Assembly (NCBI GenBank): GCA_023428465.1
Contig: JAEYXM010000031.1
Location: 1 to 6,408 of the forward strand
Reading direction: 5' to 3'
DNA: 6,408 nucleotides
Origin: Actinomycetes bacterium
GTDB taxonomy: Bacteria > Actinomycetota > Actinomycetes > Actinomycetales > Cellulomonadaceae
The notes beneath the pieces were generated by a model. It was not told the DNA's origin. It did not search any database and worked only from the letters and a program-made list of their open reading frames with translations. Positions within the stretch are counted from its first letter, which is position 1, and each line of letters opens with the position of its first letter. This document shows, piece by piece, positions 1 through 4,736 of the stretch. Made by a program: the position numbers and the translations under genes.

Positions 1-1
1 G

Positions 2-1447
2 CTCGACGCCGTGACGGCGGCCGCCGGTCCCGAGCGCGCCGCGCCGCTGTGGGCTCCCGCGCTGCCCACCGCGGTCCGCCGCGCGGACCTACCGGCCCCG
101 GCGGGGCCCGACGACCGGCCCGCTCCCCTGGCCGTGGGCCTCACCGATCCCGTCGGCGCGCTCGACCACGGGCTGGCGTCCTGGCCCATGACGGGCGTCC
201 TCGCGGTCGCGGGATCCCGCGGCTCGGGCCGGACGACGACGCTCGCCACCGTCGCCCAGGCCGCCCTGGCCGCAGGTCACGAGGTGCACGTCGTCTCGGC
301 CGCGCCGCTGCCGGCCACGCTCGCGCGGTCGGTGGACGCACCGGGGCTCGGCACGGTCGTCACGGCGTCGGACCCGCGGCGACTGGGCCGGTTGCTCACG
401 CTCCTCACGACACAGCCGGGCCGGCCCCGCCTGGTGGTGGTCGACGACGTCGGCGCGGTCGCGCGGGCGCTCGACGTCGTGCCTCGCGGGCGTGGGGTCG
501 AGCTGCTCGAGCGCCTGCTGCGGGACGGCGCGCACCACGGGGTGGCCGTCGCCGTCGGGGGCGAGCCACGCGACGTGCTGCGGTGGGCCGGTGCCGCGAC
601 CTGGCGGATCGTCCTGGCGGTCGCGGACCGTGGCGACGAGGCGCTCCTCGGGGTCCCGGCCGGTCTCGGGCCGCGCGGCGGGCCGCCAGGGCGTGGGGTG
701 TGCGTGGGCCCTGCCGTCGCGGTGCGCTGCCAGGTGGCCCTCCCCGACGCGTGCCCGACGGGGGCGGCTCCGAGCGGACCGCCACCCGTGCGGCTCGCCC
801 CCCTCCCGCGGACGGCTCCCCCGCAGCCCCGGCGCTCCAGCGGGTGGGCCGCGGCGGTCGGCGTCGGCGGCGACGACGCCGGTCCGGTGCTCGTCGACGT
901 CACGGGCGGCGTGCTGGTCGCGGGGCCGCCCGGCAGCGGCCGGTCCACGACCCTCGCGGGGGTCACCCGGTGCCTCGTGGCGGCTGGCCGGCGGGTCGCG
1001 CTCGTCGGCGACGACGGCCGCGCCGGGCCCACAGGCCTCGCCGGTTGGGCCCGGTCGCCCGCCGAGGCGGCGGCTCTCGTGGAGCGCTGCGCGGCCGGGG
1101 GCGTGGACGTCCTCGTGGTGGACGACGCGGACCTCCTGTCGAGGACCGACCCGACGCTCGACGACGCGCTCGCCGCGTGGGTCTCGGAGCGACGCGCCGG
1201 CGTCACGGACCGCCCAGCCGTCGTGGCGGCGTCGCGCACGGACCGCGCGGCCGCCGCCTACCGCGGCCTGGTCGCGACGCTGCGGGGCGGGACGACGATC
1301 CTGCTCGCCCCGCTCGAGCCGGGGTCTGCGGACCTGGCCGGGACGGACCTGACACCGCAGGTGGATCCCGCGGCGCCCCGGCACCCCGGCCGCGGCGTCG
1401 TGGTCCGGGCCGGCCGGGCCACGCCCCTGCAGGTCAGCGCGTGGTGA
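2..1447 (+). CDS. FtsK/SpoIIIE (EccC-like) ATPase, C-terminal part, 5' end outside window
   Basis: The frame is open to the left edge, so the N-terminus is missing; the GTG at 11 is in frame but probably internal, since the text after it (PLWAPALP, then a linker) looks like the join between ATPase modules in EccC/FtsK-like proteins. Numbering from that GTG, two P-loop modules are visible. Module 1 has Walker A GSRGSGRTT (68-76) and Walker B LVVVDD (141-146). Module 2 has Walker A GPPGSGRST (305-313) and Walker B VLVVDD (367-372). Both Walker A loops carry Arg (R74, R311) in place of the catalytic Lys, so these are probably the degenerate D2 and D3 modules, with any active motor domain upstream. 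Family members pump DNA or secrete proteins (type VII) at the membrane; which applies here cannot be told. No membrane segment is visible. The stop overlaps the convergent membrane gene by 14 bp. Confidence 0.8.
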   Translation, partial: LDAVTAAAGPERAAPLWAPALPTAVRRADLPAPAGPDDRPAPLAVGLTDPVGALDHGLASWPMTGVLAVAGSRGSGRTTTLATVAQAALAAGHEVHVVSAAPLPATLARSVDAPGLGTVVTASDPRRLGRLLTLLTTQPGRPRLVVVDDVGAVARALDVVPRGRGVELLERLLRDGAHHGVAVAVGGEPRDVLRWAGAATWRIVLAVADRGDEALLGVPAGLGPRGGPPGRGVCVGPAVAVRCQVALPDACPTGAAPSGPPPVRLAPLPRTAPPQPRRSSGWAAAVGVGGDDAGPVLVDVTGGVLVAGPPGSGRSTTLAGVTRCLVAAGRRVALVGDDGRAGPTGLAGWARSPAEAAALVERCAAGGVDVLVVDDADLLSRTDPTLDDALAAWVSERRAGVTDRPAVVAASRTDRAAAAYRGLVATLRGGTTILLAPLEPGSADLAGTDLTPQVDPAAPRHPGRGVVVRAGRATPLQVSAW

Positions 1448-1895
1448 ATGCGGTGGCGCGGGGCGTCAGGGCTGCGGCCGCGACCACGAGGGCGGCGACC
1501 AGCGCGACGGCACCGACCACGGTGAGCCACGTCGGACGCGCCGGGACCTGCAGGATCGCGACGGCGGTCGCCGCCTGGAGGAGCTGCCAGGTCACGATGG
1601 GTCCGCGGGCCCGCGGACTTCCCCGCAGCAGGGCGCGCGCGGCGCCGGCGAGGGCGACTGCGAGGCCGAGCGCGAAGAGCACGAGGAACACCACGACCCC
1701 CACGCTCGACGAGCCGCGGGTGACCAGGGCCACCAGCCAGATCACGGCGCCCGCTGTGAGGGCCACCCCTTCACCGACGGCACCCACCGCCGCCACCCGG
1801 ACCGCCGGTGGGCACTGTCGTACCCCGTCCGCGGTGTCCGTCTCCGCCGTCTCGCTGCCGCTCATCCGCCTCTTCCGCTCGCTCATCGAATCCAT
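1434..1895 (-). CDS. Small four-helix integral membrane protein of unknown function
   Basis: The product is 153 aa. A charged, Ser/Thr/Glu-rich N-terminus of about 30 residues is followed by four hydrophobic stretches at roughly 33-58, 64-88, 99-117 and 121-143, so a four-pass inner-membrane protein is predicted. The only recognisable landmark is RGPIVTWQLLQ at 97-107, at the start of helix 3, which resembles small actinobacterial membrane proteins without known function. Lying beside whiB1 and pdtaS, it occupies the place of the small membrane protein Rv3217c in M. tuberculosis (from memory), which supports orthology but not a role. The start is uncertain: the ATG at 1895 has only a distant GAGG upstream, and in-frame ATGs at 1886 and 1865 are possible, the last with AAGAGG close before it. 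The hydrophobic core is unaffected. It is transcribed away from whiB1 and ends inside the tail of the FtsK-like gene. Confidence 0.75.
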   Translation of the reverse strand: MDSMSERKRRMSGSETAETDTADGVRQCPPAVRVAAVGAVGEGVALTAGAVIWLVALVTRGSSSVGVVVFLVLFALGLAVALAGAARALLRGSPRARGPIVTWQLLQAATAVAILQVPARPTWLTVVGAVALVAALVVAAAALTPRATAFTTR

Positions 1896-1896
1896 G

Positions 1897-1978
1897 TGAT
1901 CAAGACCTCACACGCATACCACGGATTCCCACCCGCAACCCCTTGTGCACCTCGCGTCAACGTGTGAGGCTTGGATCA
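1897..1978. repeat. Long imperfect inverted repeat in the divergent whiB1/membrane-gene promoter region
   Basis: The left arm (1897-1914) reads TGATCAAGACCTCACACG and the right arm (1961-1978) reads CGTGTGAGGCTTGGATCA. The inner nine bases (CCTCACACG/CGTGTGAGG) are perfectly complementary; the outer parts match after a one-base shift (TCTTGATCA against CTTGGATCA). The arms are 46 nt apart. The left arm lies directly before the start of the membrane-protein gene and overlaps the last bases of its ATG codon; the right arm is about 90 bp before whiB1. This suits two oppositely oriented sites for one regulator serving both genes, but the binding protein is unknown. A cruciform is possible but less likely given the spacer. 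Confidence 0.5.
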
Positions 1979-2050
1979 GTCATAGGACGTTCTGAATTGC
2001 CCCCACTCTTCGGCACCCCGGGTTCCGGGTCGTGCCTACACGTGTGCCTC

Positions 2051-2056
2051 AAGGAG
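2051..2056 (+). promoter_or_regulatory. Shine-Dalgarno sequence of whiB1
   Basis: AAGGAG lies 8 nt before the ATG at 2065. It decides the start in favour of 2065 over the in-frame upstream GTG at 2032, and the resulting N-terminus MDWRH is the family's normal one. Confidence 0.85.
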
Positions 2057-2064
2057 TTGACCTG

Positions 2065-2313
2065 ATGGATTGGCGCCACCGCGCTGCCTGCCTCGACGAG
2101 GACCCTGAGCTCTTCTTCCCGATCGGGAACACCGGCCCCGCCCTCCAGCAGATCGAGGACGCGAAGGCCGTGTGCCGTCGCTGCCCGGTCGTCGACACGT
2201 GCCTCACGTGGGCGCTGGACACCGGCCAGGACGCCGGCGTCTGGGGTGGCCTCTCCGAGGACGAGCGCCGCGCCCTGAAGCGCCGCACCGCGCGGGCCCG
2301 CCGCGCCGGCTGA
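2065..2313 (+). CDS. whiB1: WhiB1 (WblE-type) iron-sulfur transcription factor
   Basis: The product is 82 aa, the usual length of WhiB1. Four cysteines, C9, C37, C40 and C46 in the pattern C-X27-C-X2-C-X5-C, are placed as in M. tuberculosis WhiB1 and bind a [4Fe-4S] cluster. The turn GVWGG (58-62) and the basic tail KRRTARARR (72-80) are also present; they contact the primary sigma factor and DNA in the family. The text (MDWRH, DEDPELFFPIGN, SGP-like NTGP, SEDERRALKRR) follows M. tuberculosis WhiB1 as I remember it nearly throughout, so orthology is well supported. Known family role: an essential regulator whose cluster reacts with nitric oxide, binding sigma-A in the holo form and DNA after cluster loss. 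The start is fixed by AAGGAG at 2051. The 3' side is closed by a strong hairpin shared with convergent pdtaS. I could not pick out a convincing -10 upstream. Confidence 0.95.
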   Translation: MDWRHRAACLDEDPELFFPIGNTGPALQQIEDAKAVCRRCPVVDTCLTWALDTGQDAGVWGGLSEDERRALKRRTARARRAG

Positions 2314-2325
2314 CCTCCACGAGCC

Positions 2326-2370
2326 CGTCGGCCCTGGGACCCTCCGCCCCCTGAGGTCCCAGGGCCGACG
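2326..2370. terminator. Perfect 16-bp hairpin, probable bidirectional terminator between whiB1 and pdtaS
   Basis: The 5' arm CGTCGGCCCTGGGACC (2326-2341) and the 3' arm GGTCCCAGGGCCGACG (2355-2370) are perfectly complementary around a 13-nt loop. It starts 13 nt after the whiB1 stop and lies about 95 bp past the pdtaS stop on the other strand. There is no T-tract on either side, which is common for high-GC actinobacterial terminators. Its position between two convergent genes supports a role for both. Confidence 0.8.
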
Positions 2371-2463
2371 TCTGCCCGGACCACGCCGCGCGCCGGTGGT
2401 CGGCCTCCCGGCGCGGGGCTCACGCACGGGACCGCCGTCGGACCACCCGCCCGCACGTGAGCG

Positions 2464-3930
2464 TCAGACCGGCCGGCGGTCACGCAGCTCCACCTCGAGG
2501 ACGACCTGCGTCCCGCCGCCCTCCCGGTCTGTCCAGTCGATCGTGCCGCGGAGCTCGTTGCGCACGAGGGTCTCGACGATCTGCGTGCCCAGCCCCGTGA
2601 GCGGGCCCCGCTCGGGGTCCAGCCCGACGCCGTCGTCCGCAATCACCGCGCGCAGGCGCGCACCCGAGCGCTCGGCCGTGATCTCGACCGTCCCGGTCGT
2701 GCCGGCCAGGCCGTGCTCGACGGCGTTGGTCACGAGCTCGGCCAGCACGAGCGCGAGGGCCGTGGCCCCCTCGGCGGGCACCATGCCGAACGTGCCGCGC
2801 CGCACGGTGCGGACGGAGCCCGCGGTAGCCGCGACGTCGGCCGCGAGGTGCAGGCTCCGGTCCACGAGCGTGTCGAAGTCGACGGCCTCGTCGAGCGCCT
2901 GGGACAGCGTCTCGTGCACGAGTGCGATCGTCGCGACGCGGCGCATCGCCTCCTCGAGGGCCCCGCGCGCCTCGGGTGAGCGCATGCGGCGCGCCTGCAG
3001 CCGCAGGAGCGCCGCGACGGTCTGCAGGTTGTTCTTCACGCGGTGGTGGATCTCGCGGATCGTCGCGTCCTTGGTGATGAGCTCGCGCTCGCGACGGCGG
3101 AGCTCGGACACGTCCCGGCACAGGAGCACCGCCCCGAGCCGCTGGCCGCGGTCGGTGAGCGGGACGGCGCGCAGCGACACGCAGACGCCGCGCGCCTCCA
3201 CGTCGGTGCGCCAGGGCGCACGGCCGGTCACGACGAGCGGCAACGACTCGTCCACCGGCGAGCTGTCCTCGAGCAGGTCGGTGGTGATCTCGGCGAGGGA
3301 CTGCCCGACGAGCGAGCCGAGCACGCCCAGCCGGTGGAAGCAGCTGAGGGCGTTCGGGCTCGCGTAGAGCACCTCGCCCTCGGAGTTGAGGCGGATGAGG
3401 CCGTCGCCGACGCGCGGGGCACCCCGCCGCGGCCCGGTGGGCGAGTTCGGTGCGGGGAACTCCCCGCGCGAGACCATGCCCACCAGGTCGTCGGCCGCCT
3501 CGACGTAGTTCAGCTCGAGGCGGCTCGGGGTCCGCACCCCACCGAGGTTCGTCTGCCGGGCCATGACCGCGATGGCCCGTGTGTCGCGGACGACGGGCAC
3601 GACCTCCTCGCGCACGGCGTACGTGCCGAACCACCGGGGCTCGCGCGAGCGCTGGATCTCGACGGACTCGAGGGCGCGCTCGAGCTGGGGCCGCAGCCCC
3701 TCGGGCGCCTGGCTGCCGACGACGTCGTCGTAGTGCACGGTGGCGCCGGTGGACGGCCGCGACTGGGAGACTGCGATGAAGCTGCCGTCGGCGGTGGGCA
3801 GCCAGAGCACGAGGTCGGCGAAGGCCAGGTCGGAGATGAGCTGCCAGTCGCCGACGAGCAGGTGGAGCCACTCCACGTCCTGCGCGGGCAGGTCTGCATG
3901 CCGGGTGACGAGGTCGCTGAGAGTGGACAC
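2464..3930 (-). CDS. pdtaS: PdtaS-type sensor histidine kinase (GAF-PAS-HisKA_2-HATPase)
   Basis: The product is 488 aa, close to M. tuberculosis PdtaS (about 500), which it follows from the first residues (MSTLSDL, WQLISDLAFAD). An N-terminal GAF domain spans about 1-150, a PAS domain about 175-280, then HisKA_2 with IREIHHRVKNNLQTVAALLR from 291 (likely phosphoacceptor H295) and a HATPase_c domain with N-box ELVTNAVEH (398-406), G1 box DDGVG (432-436) and G2 GLG (446-448). All catalytic motifs are intact. No membrane segment or signal peptide is seen, so it is cytoplasmic. In mycobacteria the kinase phosphorylates PdtaR, an ANTAR antiterminator that binds RNA; no response regulator lies beside it here, as in M. 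tuberculosis. Ligands reported for the family include metal/NO signals and cyclic di-GMP; none can be read from sequence. The GTG start has no clear Shine-Dalgarno and sits 6 nt after a TAGGCT -10 motif, so translation is probably leaderless. Confidence 0.93.
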   Translation of the reverse strand: MSTLSDLVTRHADLPAQDVEWLHLLVGDWQLISDLAFADLVLWLPTADGSFIAVSQSRPSTGATVHYDDVVGSQAPEGLRPQLERALESVEIQRSREPRWFGTYAVREEVVPVVRDTRAIAVMARQTNLGGVRTPSRLELNYVEAADDLVGMVSRGEFPAPNSPTGPRRGAPRVGDGLIRLNSEGEVLYASPNALSCFHRLGVLGSLVGQSLAEITTDLLEDSSPVDESLPLVVTGRAPWRTDVEARGVCVSLRAVPLTDRGQRLGAVLLCRDVSELRRRERELITKDATIREIHHRVKNNLQTVAALLRLQARRMRSPEARGALEEAMRRVATIALVHETLSQALDEAVDFDTLVDRSLHLAADVAATAGSVRTVRRGTFGMVPAEGATALALVLAELVTNAVEHGLAGTTGTVEITAERSGARLRAVIADDGVGLDPERGPLTGLGTQIVETLVRNELRGTIDWTDREGGGTQVVLEVELRDRRPV

Positions 3931-3936
3931 ACCGAA

Positions 3937-3942
3937 AGCCTA
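3937..3942 (-). promoter_or_regulatory. -10 motif TAGGCT for a leaderless pdtaS transcript
   Basis: On the minus strand TAGGCT fits the actinobacterial TANNNT -10 pattern, and exactly 6 nt separate it from the GTG at 3930. Transcription should therefore start at or next to the start codon. No good -35 and no Shine-Dalgarno are visible. Confidence 0.55.
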
Positions 3943-3962
3943 GGTCCCCGAGCCGTCCGCCT

Positions 3963-3971
3963 TGTTAGCCT
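3963..3971 (+). promoter_or_regulatory. Extended -10 promoter (TGT-TAGCCT) for the DUF2505 gene
   Basis: TGTTAGCCT fits the extended -10 form TGNTANNNT. The predicted transcript starts near 3978, about 20 nt before the GTG at 3998, leaving room for the GAGAGGA ribosome binding site. It faces away from the pdtaS -10, making this a compact divergent promoter of 67 bp. No -35 is recognisable. Confidence 0.45.
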
Positions 3972-3997
3972 CGTCGCACGACCCAGAGAGGACGGCC

Positions 3998-4492
3998 GTG
4001 CAGCTGCGTGCCACGCTCCGCTATCCCGCGGACATCTCGCGCGTCGCCACCATGCTGGCGGACGACGAGTTCGTCGCCGCGAAGGTGCGCGCGGCCGGGG
4101 CGCAGTCCCACTCGGTCGCGGTGGTCGGCGAGCCGGACCGGGCCTTCACGGTGACCACGCGCCGGCACGTCCCCACGGACGACATCCCCTCTCACATGCG
4201 CCCGCTGGTGGGCTCGAGCCTGGAGATCCGCCAGGTGGAGGCGTGGGAGGCCCCGGCGGGCGACGAGCGCCGCGGCACCGTGGTGGTCGAGATCGTGGGC
4301 ACGCCGGTGCGGCTGACGGGCACGCTCCGGCTCGTCGGGGACGCCGACGGCGGGACGCGCGGCGAGCTGGACGGCGATGTGCGTGCTCCCGTGCCGATCT
4401 TCGGCAGCGCGCTGGAGGAGGCCACCGCCCGCGCGGTGCGGGCGGTCGTGGCCGCGGAGGAGCGGGCCGCCCAGGCCTGGCTGGTGGGCTGA
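3998..4492 (+). CDS. DUF2505-family protein
   Basis: The product is 164 aa from the GTG at 3998, preceded by GAGAGGA at 3986-3992 about 5 nt away; an in-frame upstream TTG at 3962 is less likely because the predicted promoter overlaps it. The start MQLRATLRYPADISRVATMLADDEF is typical of DUF2505, an actinobacterial family of about 160 aa thought to adopt an SRPBCC/START-like fold (a lipid- or ligand-binding cavity). Alternating beta strands in the middle (VVVEIVGTPVRLTGTLRLV) and a C-terminal amphipathic helix rich in Ala, Glu and Arg (about 132-160) agree with that fold. No signal peptide, membrane segment or catalytic motif is seen, so it is probably cytoplasmic. Function is unknown; divergence from pdtaS may mean shared regulation, but nothing in the protein links it to signalling. 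Confidence 0.85.
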   Translation: MQLRATLRYPADISRVATMLADDEFVAAKVRAAGAQSHSVAVVGEPDRAFTVTTRRHVPTDDIPSHMRPLVGSSLEIRQVEAWEAPAGDERRGTVVVEIVGTPVRLTGTLRLVGDADGGTRGELDGDVRAPVPIFGSALEEATARAVRAVVAAEERAAQAWLVG

Positions 4493-4536
4493 CGGCCCCG
4501 CCGACGGCGCCCTCAAGGGCCCGGCGCCAGGGCCGG

Positions 4537-4559
4537 GGACCGTCGATGGACGAGGGTCC
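4537..4559 (+). terminator. Imperfect hairpin after the DUF2505 gene
   Basis: GGACCGTC (4537-4544) pairs with GAC (4549-4551) and GGTCC (4555-4559) around a GATG loop, with a 3-nt bulge. It lies 45 nt after the stop and has no T-tract. It may terminate the DUF2505 transcript, but in DNA this GC-rich such a hairpin can arise by chance. Confidence 0.25.
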
Positions 4560-4561
4560 GT

Positions 4562-4575
4562 CGGGAGCGCTGCCA
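4562..4575. promoter_or_regulatory. Upstream CebR/CelR-like operator (CGGGAGCGCTGCCA)
   Basis: It matches 12 of 14 positions of TGGGAGCGCTCCCA, the operator bound by the LacI-family cellobiose repressors CebR (Streptomyces) and CelR (Thermobifida). The core GGGAGCGCT is intact. It is centred about 95 bp before the predicted transcription start of the GH1 gene and 102 bp from the second operator copy. Confidence 0.5.
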
Positions 4576-4628
4576 CATCGGCAGTACGATGCGACCGGCG
4601 CTGGCGCCACCCCGGCGCGCGCGGCGTG

Positions 4629-4657
4629 TTGACACCCGCAGTCGACGGCACCAGGAT
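4629..4657 (+). promoter_or_regulatory. Vegetative promoter of the GH1 beta-glucosidase gene
   Basis: A perfect -35 TTGACA (4629-4634) is followed after 17 bp by CAGGAT (4652-4657), a TAGGAT-like -10 with one change from TANNNT. The predicted start of transcription is near 4664, giving a leader of about 73 nt. The spacing and the operator just downstream support the call. Confidence 0.6.
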
Positions 4658-4663
4658 TCACCG

Positions 4664-4677
4664 TGGGATCGCTCTCA
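4664..4677. promoter_or_regulatory. CebR/CelR-like operator at the GH1 transcription start (TGGGATCGCTCTCA)
   Basis: It matches 12 of 14 positions of the CebR/CelR palindrome TGGGAGCGCTCCCA, and the flanking G and C extend the symmetry by one pair. It begins at the predicted +1, the usual place for a LacI-type repressor that blocks RNA polymerase. Cellobiose is the known inducer that releases CebR/CelR from this site. Together with the adjacent GH1 gene this is good evidence for cellobiose-responsive repression. Confidence 0.65.
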
Positions 4678-4706
4678 CCCGGAGTGCGACCCGCTTCACC
4701 ACGCGA

Positions 4707-4722
4707 CGGCCGTGCGCGGCCG
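4707..4722 (+). other. Leader hairpin directly before the GH1 ribosome binding site
   Basis: CGGCCG (4707-4712) and CGGCCG (4717-4722) can form a 6-bp all-GC stem with a TGCG loop, ending 3 nt before the GAGGA Shine-Dalgarno at 4726-4730. It might affect ribosome loading or mRNA stability, but it may also be chance in GC-rich DNA. Confidence 0.3.
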
Positions 4723-4736
4723 GACGAGGACTGCCG

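Noticed and set aside
49..1899. Plus-strand frame of about 600 codons over the FtsK-like gene and the membrane gene
   Set aside because: Extremely Arg/Gly/Pro-rich and without motifs, while the Walker motifs lie in the other frame.
1895..1912. A CRP-like site, TGTGA and TCACA, before the membrane-protein gene and whiB1
   Set aside because: The half-sites are 8 nt apart rather than the 6 nt of the CRP consensus, and allowing 6 nt leaves only 3 of 5 matches in the second half. It is better described as part of the longer inverted repeat.
1915..1960. SigR/SigH-type promoter (GGGAAT on the minus strand)
   Set aside because: No GTT follows at the required 16-18 nt, so the second half of the motif is missing.
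1979..2050. Vegetative promoter for whiB1 (TTGGAT near 1971, TAGGAC near 1983)
   Set aside because: No pair has acceptable spacing and a TANNNT -10, so no promoter is called although one must exist.
2396..3367. Long plus-strand reading frame opposite the pdtaS kinase domain
   Set aside because: It is rich in Arg, Ser, Thr and Pro with no recognisable domain, and lies antisense to a gene with full histidine kinase motifs: a GC-rich shadow frame.
4493..4535. GGCGCC repeats and GCCCTCAAGGGC as a strong terminator after DUF2505
   Set aside because: The stem is only 4 bp before pairing breaks and the GGCGCC copies are self-complementary simple GC sequence; not strong enough to call.
3043..4632. 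Long plus-strand frame joining the antisense of pdtaS to the region of DUF2505
   Set aside because: It crosses the divergent promoter region and is out of frame with the DUF2505 protein; composition is that of a shadow frame.
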